Source of the DNA: Paraburkholderia sp. BL21I4N1
GTDB taxonomy: Bacteria > Pseudomonadota > Gammaproteobacteria > Burkholderiales > Burkholderiaceae
Assembly (NCBI RefSeq): GCF_002973525.1
Contig: NZ_PVEN01000002.1
Location: 620,001 to 684,000 of the forward strand
Length of the DNA stretch: 64,000 nt
Direction of reading: 5' to 3'
Under the pieces are notes generated by a model. It did no database searches. It worked only from the letters and a program-made list of their open reading frames with translations, and had not been told where the DNA came from. Of the stretch, positions 43,351-54,912 are shown piece by piece. Numbering within the stretch: position 1 is the stretch's first letter; every line of letters starts with the position of its first letter. Position numbers and translations under genes: made by a program.

Positions 43351-44532
43351 TCAGTTGAACCCGCGCCGCAGCTCCACACGTGGCTGCAATTCAGCCTGTT
43401 CTTTCTTCTTTTTCTTCGCCTCGATCGCGCGCTCCGCCTCCGCAGCGGCCGCCAACGCCGCCGCATAAGCTTGCGGATTGAACAGCGGATGCTGCGCGGC
43501 TTCCGCCGCCGTCAACACCGGTGAAACGCAGCAGTCGAGCGGCTCCAGCAGCAGAACCCAATCTTTCAGCGCACGCTTGCCGATCACCCCGGCGAGCTCC
43601 TGCGTCAGCGCGGCCGCGTCCGGGCCGCCGATCGCCTGACCGAGGCTCCAGTGACGGGTCGCCCACTCGGGCCGGTCGAGCGCCATGCACAGGGTTTCCC
43701 AAAACTTCAGTTCGAGTGCGCCGACCGCGAGCCAGCGGTCGTCGAGCGTGCGGTACAGGTTGTAGCAAGGCACGCCGCCGTTCAGCAGACCCGCGCCGGC
43801 GGCCGGCGCCGCGCCTTCGTTGGCGAGCGAGACCTGTGCGACGACGTTGTGCGCATGGGTGACATGCGCCATCGAGATATCGACGAAGCGGCCTTCGCCG
43901 CCGCGCGACACATGCCACAACGCGGCGAGAATCTGCGTGACCGCGCTCAATGCGCCGCCAAGCAGGTCGGCAATCTGGAAATTCGGCAGGATCGGCGTGC
44001 CGTCGCGGCTCGCCAGTTGGTCGAGCACACCTGCATAGCCGATGTAGTTCAGATCGTGGCCGGCATGATCGACGAACGGGCCGCTCGCGCCATACCCGCT
44101 GATCGCGCAGTAGACGAGCCGTGGATTGAGCGCCCGCAGCGTCTCGTAGCCGAGGCCCAGCCGCTCCATCACGCCGGGCCGGAAACTTTCGATCAACACG
44201 TCCGATTCAGCCGCGAGCGCACGCAGCACGTTGCGGCCGGCGTCGGACTTGAGGTCGAGACGGGTCTCGCGCTTGCCGCGATTGACCAGCCGGTAGAACG
44301 CGCCGGGCCGTCCTGCCACCCGGTCGCTCGACGACTGCATCATGGTGCGAGTCGGGTCGCCCGCGCCGGGCGCTTCGATCTTCAGCACGTCGGCGCCGAG
44401 TTCGGCGAGCCGCAGCGCGGCGACCGGGCCGGGCAGCAGGCGCGTCAGGTCGAGCACGCGCAGTCCTTGCAGCGCGGGCGGCGCCACGTTGGACGATGAC
44501 TCGGATGATGTTGTCGCGGATGACAAGGCCAA
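43351..44532 (-). CDS. CoA transferase, class III (CaiB/BaiF family)
   Basis: A 393-residue enzyme of the family III CoA transferases / alpha-methylacyl-CoA racemases. The start of the fold is L-R-V-L-D-L-T-R-L-L-P-G-P-V-A-A-L-R-L-A-E-L-G-A-D-V. The catalytic Asp is about 160 in G-H-D-L-N-Y-I-G. The short form (under 400 residues) and G-H-D-L-N-Y favour an alpha-methylacyl-CoA racemase-like role in branched-chain or 2-methylacyl metabolism. The C-terminus has a Lys/Glu-rich tail. It lies 40 bp downstream of the ABC-F gene on the same strand. Confidence 0.85.
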   Translation of the reverse strand: MALSSATTSSESSSNVAPPALQGLRVLDLTRLLPGPVAALRLAELGADVLKIEAPGAGDPTRTMMQSSSDRVAGRPGAFYRLVNRGKRETRLDLKSDAGRNVLRALAAESDVLIESFRPGVMERLGLGYETLRALNPRLVYCAISGYGASGPFVDHAGHDLNYIGYAGVLDQLASRDGTPILPNFQIADLLGGALSAVTQILAALWHVSRGGEGRFVDISMAHVTHAHNVVAQVSLANEGAAPAAGAGLLNGGVPCYNLYRTLDDRWLAVGALELKFWETLCMALDRPEWATRHWSLGQAIGGPDAAALTQELAGVIGKRALKDWVLLLEPLDCCVSPVLTAAEAAQHPLFNPQAYAAALAAAAEAERAIEAKKKKKEQAELQPRVELRRGFN

Positions 44533-44572
44533 CCTCCCGTCGATACCGGCGCGGATCGAAAACCGCCTGCCG

Positions 44573-46516
<1,944 letters not shown>

Positions 46517-46652
46517 GAAAAGGCCGGCTGGAGAAAAACGCTATTTTAGACTGCCGGGGCGGACACCGGGCGCTCAACGGGGATCGGCCATTCGGCCGAC
46601 TGTTCCGGCGCGGCTTTTGGCATAGACTGGCAGCTTTTACGGGGGAGCACAC

Positions 46653-47132
46653 ATGGCATCGATTTATTCTTTTTCGGCACGTACGCTGAGCGGCGAGGAA
46701 GCGAGCCTTGACCAGTATCGAGGCAAGGTTTTGCTGATCGTCAACACGGCGAGCGAATGCGGCTTCACGCCGCAATATGCGGGCTTGCAGAAGCTGTTCG
46801 ACACCTACGCGGCGCGTGGACTGACGGTGCTCGGCTTTCCGTGCAACCAGTTCGGCAAGCAGGAACCGGGCGACGCCCCGGCGATCGGCGCCTTCTGCGA
46901 GAAGAATTACGGCGTGACCTTTCCGATGTTCGACAAGATCGACGTGAACGGCGCGAACGCGCATCCGCTGTTCCGCTATCTGACCGAAGAGGCGCCGGGT
47001 CTGCTGGGTCTGGAGGGGATCAAATGGAATTTCACCAAATTCCTGATCGGCCGCGATGGCAACGTGGTGAAGCGCTATGCGCCGCTGACCAAGCCCGAGT
47101 CGATCGTCGAGGATATTGAAAAGCAGTTGTGA
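46653..47132 (+). CDS. Glutathione peroxidase family (Cys-type)
   Basis: A 159-residue thioredoxin-fold peroxidase. The active Cys 36 is in N-T-A-S-E-C-G-F-T, the second motif is G-F-P-C-N-Q-F-G-K-Q-E-P-G, and the Trp/Asn of the catalytic tetrad lie in K-W-N-F-T-K-F. Cys replaces selenocysteine, as usual in bacteria. It reduces hydroperoxides, in practice often with thioredoxin. A GGGGGAG-like site precedes the start. Single gene. Confidence 0.93.
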   Translation: MASIYSFSARTLSGEEASLDQYRGKVLLIVNTASECGFTPQYAGLQKLFDTYAARGLTVLGFPCNQFGKQEPGDAPAIGAFCEKNYGVTFPMFDKIDVNGANAHPLFRYLTEEAPGLLGLEGIKWNFTKFLIGRDGNVVKRYAPLTKPESIVEDIEKQL

Positions 47133-47167
47133 GGGGTGGGGTGTCGTGGGCGTTGCCGAAGCGACTC

Positions 47168-48619
47168 CTACAGCACCGGCGAAAACAGTCGCGCCACATG
47201 CATCAACACCCGGCGCGGCGCGCTCGCATTCCGATACTCGGTGCGGTCGATTTCGCGCGACTCGGCGAAGTCGTTCAGCAGCATCGTTTCGACCTCTTGG
47301 GCGAAGCCGCGGTCCACGGTCAGCACCATGATTTCGAAGTTCAACCGGAACGAGCGGTTGTCGAGATTCGCGCTGCCAATGGCCGCGGCCACGTTGTCGA
47401 TCAACACCACCTTCTGATGCAGAAAGCCCGGCTGATAACGGAAGATGCGGATCCCCGCACGCACCGAATCGTACGCATACAGTTTCGACGCGGTGAACAC
47501 CACGCGGTGATCGCGCCGGCTGGGAATCAGAATGCGTACGTCCACGCCGCGCAGCACCGCGAGCCGCAGCGCGGCGAACACGGCTTCGTCGGGGACGAGA
47601 TAGGGCGTGGTGATCCAGATCCGCTCGCGCGCCGCGTTGATCGCTTCGACGAAGAACAGCGAGCAGGTTTCCTGCTTGTCGGCCGGGCCGCTCGGCACCA
47701 CCAGACAATGCATGCCCGGGCTCGCGGGTTGATCGGCCGATGGCGCCGCCGGCATGTCGAACTCGGGCAATTGCTGGGTGGCCCAATGCCAGTCTTCGGT
47801 GAACACGAACTGAATGCTGGCCACCGCCGGGCCGCGCACCTCGATATGCGTATCGCGCCACGGCGACAACGGCGGCTTGCCGCCCAGATATTCGACGCCC
47901 ACGTTATGACCGCCGACAAACGCGCGTTCGCCGTCCACCGAAACGATCTTGCGGTGATTGCGGAAGTTCAGTTGCAGACGATTCACGAAGCGGCGATTAG
48001 TCGCGAACGGATGCGTCTCCACGCCGGCCGCGCGTAGTGCCGCCACGTAGCGGTGCGGCAGATCGAAGCTGCCGATGCTGTCGTACAGAAAGTACACGCG
48101 CACGCCTTGCTGCGCTTTCGCGATCAGCGCGTCCTTGAGCATCTCGCCGAGCGCGTCGTCCCGCACGATGAAGAACTGCACGATCACATAGTGACGCGCG
48201 CTTTCGATTGCTTCGAAGATGGCTTCGAAGGTCGCCGCGCCGTTCACCAGCGTGCGCACCGAATTGCCCGGCAGGAACGGCATGCCGCCGAGCCGCGTGA
48301 GCGAATGCACGAGCCGCGCGCCGAGCTCCTGCGTAGGCAGTCCCGCGGACGAAGCCCGCGTGTCCCATTCCGGCGGATGCGCGCGCGTGCGCAGCAGTTC
48401 GTTCTCGACGCGGCGCGCGTCCGCATAACCGGCGAACTTGCTGCGGCCGAGGAACAGATACGGCACCAGCGTCAGATAAGGCATCGCGACCAGCGACACG
48501 GCCCACGCAATCGCCCCTTGCGAGGTGCGCGTGTTGAGAATCGCGTGGCACGCCGCGACCACGCCGAGAAGGTGGGCAAGGGCGACCAGCGGACCGACGT
48601 GAAGCAGGTCGAATTGCAT
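47168..48619 (-). CDS. cls: Cardiolipin synthase (PLD superfamily)
   Basis: A protein of about 483 residues with two N-terminal membrane helices and two PLD half-sites: H-R-K-I-V-S-V-D followed by G-G-H-N, and H-Q-K-V-V-L-I-D followed by G-S-A-N. It condenses phosphatidylglycerol to cardiolipin at the inner membrane. ATG 48,619 gives a normal length and directly begins the first helix; an in-frame start at 48,676 would add 19 residues. It lies 112 bp after prmB on the same strand. Confidence 0.92.
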   Translation of the reverse strand: MQFDLLHVGPLVALAHLLGVVAACHAILNTRTSQGAIAWAVSLVAMPYLTLVPYLFLGRSKFAGYADARRVENELLRTRAHPPEWDTRASSAGLPTQELGARLVHSLTRLGGMPFLPGNSVRTLVNGAATFEAIFEAIESARHYVIVQFFIVRDDALGEMLKDALIAKAQQGVRVYFLYDSIGSFDLPHRYVAALRAAGVETHPFATNRRFVNRLQLNFRNHRKIVSVDGERAFVGGHNVGVEYLGGKPPLSPWRDTHIEVRGPAVASIQFVFTEDWHWATQQLPEFDMPAAPSADQPASPGMHCLVVPSGPADKQETCSLFFVEAINAARERIWITTPYLVPDEAVFAALRLAVLRGVDVRILIPSRRDHRVVFTASKLYAYDSVRAGIRIFRYQPGFLHQKVVLIDNVAAAIGSANLDNRSFRLNFEIMVLTVDRGFAQEVETMLLNDFAESREIDRTEYRNASAPRRVLMHVARLFSPVL

Positions 48620-48731
48620 AGGCGGACGAAGGGTTGACGAAGCGCGGCTCAAGCCGGGCGGATGAGCGGCGGGCAACTGACCGCGCTCATCTTACCGAAC
48701 GTGCGTGCGTTGCCCGGTCAGACAAGCCAGC

Positions 48732-49616
48732 TCAAACCGGCAGGTCGGCGGCCTGAATCAGGAACACGTTGTCGTCGCCGGCGCTGGTCGACAGCCAGAC
48801 CAGGTCGAGACCGCCGAAGGCCGCCTCGACATTTGCCCGCTCGTTGCCGATCTCGACGACCAGCACGCCGTCTTCGGTCAGCCAGTTGCGTGCCTGCGCG
48901 ATGATTCGCCGCACGATGTCCATGCCGTCGGCGCCACCCGCCAGCGCCATGTCCGGCTCGTGCTTGTATTCGGCTGGCAGCTCCTGCATCGACGTGGCGT
49001 TCACGTACGGCGGATTGCTGATGATGACGTCGTAGCGGCGCTCGGCGAGCGGCGCGTACAGATCGCCTTCGAACAACGCAATGCGGTCGTCGAGCTTGTA
49101 GTCCGTCACGTTGCGCGTGGCGACTTCGAGCGCCGGCGCCGACAGATCGACCGCGTCGATATCCGCGTTCGGGAACGCATGCGCCGCGAGGATCGCGAGG
49201 CTCCCGGAGCCGGTGCACAGTTCGAGCACCGCGCTCACCTGCTCGGGATCTTCCACGTACGGCTGCAAGCCGTCCTGCAGCAATTCACCGATGAACGAAC
49301 GCGGCACGATCACGCGCTCGTCCACGTAGAAACGGAAGCCGTGCATCCACGCTTCCTGCGTGATGTAGGCGGCCGGCACGCGTTCGCTGGCGCGGCGCTC
49401 GATCACGTTCAGCACGGCGTCGATCTCGGCCGGGCTCAGGCGCGCGTCGAGAAACGGCTCCAGCAGATCGAGCGGCAGATGCAGCGTATGCAGCACGAGA
49501 TAGGCGGCTTCGTCATAAGCATTGACCGAGCCGTGGCCGAACGACAATTCGGCCTGGTTGAAGCGCGACACCGCGAAACGCAGCAGGTCGCGAACAGTGG
49601 AAAACGGGAGCGTCAT
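48732..49616 (-). CDS. prmB: Ribosomal protein L3 glutamine methyltransferase
   Basis: A 294-residue SAM-dependent methyltransferase that modifies the Gln of ribosomal protein L3. The SAM motif is L-E-L-C-T-G-S-G-S-L-A-I-L, and the catalytic motif N-P-P-Y is in D-V-I-I-S-N-P-P-Y-V-N. The N-terminal helical domain is typical of PrmB/HemK. ATG 49,616 matches the conserved start; a much longer open frame upstream is the shadow of dapE. It begins 17 bp after dapE, so the two are co-transcribed. Confidence 0.95.
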   Translation of the reverse strand: MTLPFSTVRDLLRFAVSRFNQAELSFGHGSVNAYDEAAYLVLHTLHLPLDLLEPFLDARLSPAEIDAVLNVIERRASERVPAAYITQEAWMHGFRFYVDERVIVPRSFIGELLQDGLQPYVEDPEQVSAVLELCTGSGSLAILAAHAFPNADIDAVDLSAPALEVATRNVTDYKLDDRIALFEGDLYAPLAERRYDVIISNPPYVNATSMQELPAEYKHEPDMALAGGADGMDIVRRIIAQARNWLTEDGVLVVEIGNERANVEAAFGGLDLVWLSTSAGDDNVFLIQAADLPV

Positions 49617-49633
49617 CGCAGATAGTCCTTGGG

Positions 49634-50872
<1,239 letters not shown>

Positions 50873-50900
50873 TTACTGCTTGAATGCTATTGGACGTGCT

Positions 50901-51266
50901 TTACGCAAACAGCGCCGCGTAATCGTCCGCGGAAAAACCGAGCGACTTGACCCGCCCGTTGACCACCAGCACCGGCCGTTTGATTACCGAGGGCTTGTGA
51001 ATCATCAGCGCGATCGCGCCCGGTTGCGTATCCGCCGCCGCCTTCATGTCGTCGGACAGGCCGCGCCACGTGGTGCCGCGACGGTTCAGCAGCGCGTCGA
51101 GCTTCACGTCTTTCAGCCAGTCCTGCACGAGCGGCTCGGTCACGCCATGCTTCTTGAAGTCGTGGAACTCGAACTCGACGCCGTGCTCTTCCAGCCACAC
51201 GCGCGCTTTCTTGACGGTGTCGCAGTTCGGGATGCCGTAGACGACAGTCTTGTTGCCGCGCGCCAT
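50901..51266 (-). CDS. ArsC-like protein, YffB family
   Basis: A 121-residue thioredoxin-like-fold protein of the ArsC/Spx superfamily, YffB branch. It starts V-V-Y-G-I-P-N-C-D-T-V-K-K-A-R-V-W-L, with the active-site Cys about residue 15. The arsenate reductases' conserved Arg pattern is not complete, so arsenate is unlikely to be its substrate. yffB-like genes are commonly next to dapE; the reason is unknown. The start overlaps the dapD stop (TGATG on the minus strand), so translation is coupled. Confidence 0.88.
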   Translation of the reverse strand: MARGNKTVVYGIPNCDTVKKARVWLEEHGVEFEFHDFKKHGVTEPLVQDWLKDVKLDALLNRRGTTWRGLSDDMKAAADTQPGAIALMIHKPSVIKRPVLVVNGRVKSLGFSADDYAALFA

Positions 51267-52093
51267 CAGTCGCCTCGCAGCAGCTCGTTCAGGCCGACCT
51301 TCGCGCGCGTTTTAGCGTCGACCTTCTTGACGATCACGGCGCAGTACAGGCTGTGCGAGCCGTCTTTCGACGGCAGGTTGCCCGCCACCACCACCGAGCC
51401 CGCCGGGATGCGGCCGTACGTGACTTCACCGGTTTCGCGGTCGTAAATCTTGGTGCTCTGGCCGAGGTACACGCCCATCGAGATCACGGAATTCTCTTCG
51501 ACGATCACGCCTTCCACGACTTCCGAACGCGCGCCGATGAAGCAGTTGTCTTCGATGATGACGGGGTTCGCCTGCAGCGGCTCCAGCACGCCGCCGATGC
51601 CCACGCCACCCGACAGGTGCACGTTCTTGCCGATCTGCGCGCACGAGCCGACGGTGGCCCACGTGTCGACCATCGTGCCTTCGTCGACGTATGCGCCGAT
51701 GTTGGTGTACGACGGCATCAGCACGACGTTCTTCGCGATGAACGAACCGCGGCGCGCGATGGCGGGCGGCACCACGCGGAAGCCGCCGGCGGCGAAGTCT
51801 TCAGCGGTGTAGTTGGCGAACTTCGACGGCACCTTGTCGTAGAACTGGCTGTAACCGCCGGCCGGCATCGGTGCGTTGTCTTCCAGGCGGAACGACAGCA
51901 GCACGGCTTTCTTCAGCCATTGATTGACGATCCAGTCGCCGTCTTTCTTCTCGGCGACGCGCAGCGCACCCTTGTCCAGTTGTTCGATCGCGTGGGCGAC
52001 GGCTTCACGCACGTCGGCCGGAGCGGCCTTCGGCGACAGCTCGGCGCGGTTTTCCCAGGCGGTGTCAATGATCTGCTGAAGTTGTTGCGACAT
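51266..52093 (-). CDS. dapD: Tetrahydrodipicolinate N-succinyltransferase
   Basis: A 275-residue enzyme that succinylates tetrahydrodipicolinate with succinyl-CoA. The C-terminal part is a left-handed beta-helix built from hexapeptide repeats (e.g. [24 protein letters not shown]). N-terminal helices begin [14 protein letters not shown]. Length is standard. It is translationally coupled to the yffB-like gene and downstream of dapC. Confidence 0.97.
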   Translation of the reverse strand: MSQQLQQIIDTAWENRAELSPKAAPADVREAVAHAIEQLDKGALRVAEKKDGDWIVNQWLKKAVLLSFRLEDNAPMPAGGYSQFYDKVPSKFANYTAEDFAAGGFRVVPPAIARRGSFIAKNVVLMPSYTNIGAYVDEGTMVDTWATVGSCAQIGKNVHLSGGVGIGGVLEPLQANPVIIEDNCFIGARSEVVEGVIVEENSVISMGVYLGQSTKIYDRETGEVTYGRIPAGSVVVAGNLPSKDGSHSLYCAVIVKKVDAKTRAKVGLNELLRGD

Positions 52094-52183
52094 ATGCGTG
52101 CTTTTCTGAAGAGTTGAAATCGGAAGAAGGGAGTGCGATGCGCGGGGCGCCTGCCTGGACTCTGAAACGGTCGCGAAGCAGAC

Positions 52184-53401
52184 TCAACCCGCGAGCGCGC
52201 GGCAAAAATCGACGATGCGCTGTGCGCCTTGCGTGCATTCGTCGACGTCGGCGACCAGCGCCATGCGGACGAAATTGCGGCCGGGGTTCACGCCGTGCGC
52301 GGTGCGCGCGAGGAACGAGCCCGGTAGAACCGTCACATTATAGTCGGCGTAGAGGCGCTGGGCGAACTCGGTATCCGTCAGCCCCGTGCGCGAGACGTCC
52401 GCCCACAGGTAGAACGCGGCGTCCGGCAGGCGCACGTCGAGCACCTCGGCGAGCATCGGCGTGACGGTGGCAAACTTCTGCACGTACTTCGCGCGGTTCT
52501 CGCGCACGTGCGCTTCGTCGTTCCAGGCCGCGATGCTGGCACTCTGGAACACCGTCGACAAGGCCGCGCCGTGGTATGTCCGGTATAGCAGGAAGTCCTT
52601 GAGGATCGCCGCGTCGCCGGCCACGAAGCCCGAGCGCATGCCCGGCACGTTCGAGCGCTTGGACAGGCTCGACAGCATGACCAGCCGCTCGAAGCCGCGA
52701 CCGAGTCGGTGCGCGGCTTCCAGACCGCCGAGCGGCGGATTGGCTTCGTCGAAATAGATTTCCGAGTAGCACTCGTCCGACGCGATCACGAAGCCGTGGC
52801 GGTCCGACAGCGCGAACAGGTCGCGCCAGTCCTCGAGGGTGAGCACCGCGCCGGTCGGGTTGCCCGGCGAGCACACGTACAGCAATTGCGTGCGCGCCCA
52901 GATGGCATCCGGCACCGCCGAATAGTCGCAGGCGAAGTTGCGCGCCGGGTCGCTATTCACGAAGTACGGCTGCGCGCCAGCGAGAATCGCCGCGCCTTCG
53001 TAGATTTGGTAGAACGGGTTCGGACAGAGTACGATCGCAGGCTCGCCGTCAGGATCGCGGCGCGGGTCGATCACGGTCTGCGCGAGCGCGAACAGCGCCT
53101 CGCGCGAGCCGGCTACCGGCAGCACCTGGGTAGCCGGATCGACCGGCGGCAGGCCGTAGCGCTGCGTGACCCACTTCGCGATCGACTCGCGCAATGCCGG
53201 CGACCCGAGCGTGGCCGGATACGCGGCCAGGCCGCCGAGCGAGGCGATCACGGCGTCGCGGATCAGCGCGGGCGTGGGATGTTTCGGTTCGCCGATACCA
53301 AAGCTGATAGGCGTGTGGCCGGCGGCCGGCGTGACGTCTTTGAAAAGCGCGCGCAGCTTTTCGAACGGGTAGGGCTGGAGGGAGTCGAGTAGCGGGTTCA
53401 C
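52184..53401 (-). CDS. dapC: Succinyldiaminopimelate transaminase
   Basis: A 405-residue class I/II aminotransferase. It starts N-P-L-L-D-S-L-Q-P-Y-P-F-E-K-L-R, the DapC signature. The PLP-binding Lys is in S-L-S-K-R-S-N-V-P-G-M-R-S-G, preceded by Y-E-I/S-D-E-C-Y. It converts N-succinyl-2-amino-6-ketopimelate to N-succinyl-LL-DAP. GTG 53,401 matches the conserved N-terminus; the ATG at 53,536 adds a Leu/Arg-rich extension without support. It heads the dap run and is divergent from the DMT gene. Confidence 0.94.
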   Translation of the reverse strand: MNPLLDSLQPYPFEKLRALFKDVTPAAGHTPISFGIGEPKHPTPALIRDAVIASLGGLAAYPATLGSPALRESIAKWVTQRYGLPPVDPATQVLPVAGSREALFALAQTVIDPRRDPDGEPAIVLCPNPFYQIYEGAAILAGAQPYFVNSDPARNFACDYSAVPDAIWARTQLLYVCSPGNPTGAVLTLEDWRDLFALSDRHGFVIASDECYSEIYFDEANPPLGGLEAAHRLGRGFERLVMLSSLSKRSNVPGMRSGFVAGDAAILKDFLLYRTYHGAALSTVFQSASIAAWNDEAHVRENRAKYVQKFATVTPMLAEVLDVRLPDAAFYLWADVSRTGLTDTEFAQRLYADYNVTVLPGSFLARTAHGVNPGRNFVRMALVADVDECTQGAQRIVDFCRALAG

Positions 53402-53766
53402 TGGGCGGACGAGCCTGGTCGAGAATAAGCGCAGACGGAGGGTGCGGGAAGCCGGACATGCAGGCGGCAAGGCGTACGAAAAAACGCGCCAAACGCAAGG
53501 CAGCAGCGGCGAACGAATGATTATAGCGTGGCGCAACCCGCCAGGCGGCGCAGCGAATGCGTTGCAGCGGGAACGACGCGAACCGCCGACGGTTCGCGCA
53601 AAAGAGAAGCAGGAGCAGCAATGGTGGTAACAGTCCTCGAGACATCCGGAGTACGTGGGCGCGAAGACGCCGCGGTCCGTGACAGCAAGCCTGCGGGCAA
53701 TACCGCAAGCATCTTCGCGGGCCGCGAGTTGGGCGTCGCCTCCTACTCCACCCGGAGCCCCGCACC
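53402..53766. other. Divergent intergenic region, dapC / DMT transporter
   Basis: 365 bp without a clear gene. It contains a perfect 8-bp inverted repeat GCGAACCG / CGGTTCGC at 53,578-53,597. No promoter pair was assigned with confidence. Confidence 0.45.
53578..53597. promoter_or_regulatory. Inverted repeat, candidate operator
   Basis: Arms GCGAACCG and CGGTTCGC with a 4-nt CCGA spacer, midway between dapC and the DMT transporter. It may bind a regulator of either gene or form a leader hairpin. Confidence 0.3.
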
Positions 53767-54753
53767 ATGACTAACTGGCTCCGCAATGGCTGGCCGACGC
53801 TCGCGATCATGCTGGGCGCATCGGTGTGGGGAATGATCTGGTATCCGCTGCGCATGCTTGCGGCGCTCGGCGTCACCGGCACCGCGGCCAGCGCGCTGAC
53901 CAGCGCCGCCGGCTGTCTGTTCGTGCTGCTGGTGCGCTCTCGCGCGCTCAAGACGGTGAGCTGGCACTGGCTGCTGCCGGCGCTCGCGCTGGCCGCCGGC
54001 ATCACCAATCTCGGCTTCGTGTGGGGCTCGATCCACGGCCAGGTGATGCGCGTGCTGCTGCTGTTCTATCTCACCCCCGCCTGGACCGCGCTGTTCGCGC
54101 ACTTCATCCTGCATGAACGACTGACGTGGGCGGGCGCGGGTCTCGCCGCGCTGTCGCTGGTCGGCGCGATGACCATGCTGTGGTCGCCGCAACTGGGCAT
54201 TCCGGTGCCGGGCAATCTCGCCGAATGGGCGGGTCTGGCCGGCGGCATGGGCTTTGCGATGAGCAACGTGCTGATTCTGAAGACGAGCCGCGTGCTGCCC
54301 GACATGAGGCCGGAAATGCGCACGGCGACGATTTTCGGCGGCGCGGCGATTTTCAGCGCCTGCGCGTCGCTGTTCGAAGCGATGCCCGCGCCGCCCACCG
54401 GCGTGCATCTGGGCACGGCCGGGCTGCTGGTGCTCGGCCTCGGTTTGCTGCTCGCGTCGAACAATATGCTGGTGCAATACGGCCTCGCGCGCGTGCCGGC
54501 CAACCGGGCGTCCATCATCATGCTGTTCGAGATCGTGGTGACGGCGTTGTCGGCATGGCTGTTCGCTGGCGAGTCGCCGGGGCCGCGCGAATGGGCCGGC
54601 GGCGCGTGCATCGTGCTGGCCTCGGCGCTGTCCAGCTGGGTGCATCGGAGCAAGTCGATGCCGCCCGACCCGGCCAGCGAGGACACGAGCTCCGCCGAGC
54701 CGCGGGAAGCCGACCGTAAGGACGGTAAAAACCGCCCACGCGCGATGGTATGA
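53767..54753 (+). CDS. DMT-superfamily (EamA-type) transporter
   Basis: A 328-residue inner-membrane protein with ten predicted helices in two EamA repeats. The first starts M-L-G-A-S-V-W-G-M-I-W-Y-P-L-R, and the second begins near G-L-A-G-G-M-G-F-A-M-S-N-V. Such proteins export amino acids or metabolites; the substrate is not predictable. The C-terminal 35 residues are charged and cytoplasmic. It has no obvious ribosome binding site, and the ATG is set by the first helix. It lies upstream of smc with a 159-bp gap. Confidence 0.87.
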   Translation: MTNWLRNGWPTLAIMLGASVWGMIWYPLRMLAALGVTGTAASALTSAAGCLFVLLVRSRALKTVSWHWLLPALALAAGITNLGFVWGSIHGQVMRVLLLFYLTPAWTALFAHFILHERLTWAGAGLAALSLVGAMTMLWSPQLGIPVPGNLAEWAGLAGGMGFAMSNVLILKTSRVLPDMRPEMRTATIFGGAAIFSACASLFEAMPAPPTGVHLGTAGLLVLGLGLLLASNNMLVQYGLARVPANRASIIMLFEIVVTALSAWLFAGESPGPREWAGGACIVLASALSSWVHRSKSMPPDPASEDTSSAEPREADRKDGKNRPRAMV

Positions 54754-54912
54754 TTGCCCCTCATTAGCCGGCGCCTGCGTGAACGCGTGTAGCCGGCGCC
54801 CGTATTCCGAGGGTTCGAAGGGGTTCGCGGGCCGCGCCGCAGCAACGGCGAACGGCCGGCGCGGCCTTCGCGAGCCACCTATTATTTTCCCTTTTCAAAC
54901 AGCGAAATCGCC

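Noticed and set aside
46653..47132. Selenocysteine-containing glutathione peroxidase
   Set aside because: The active-site codon encodes Cys, not TGA, and no SECIS-like element was sought or needed.
50901..51266. Arsenate reductase
   Set aside because: Only the Cys and fold are shared. The dap context and YffB-type start fit better, and no ars genes are near.
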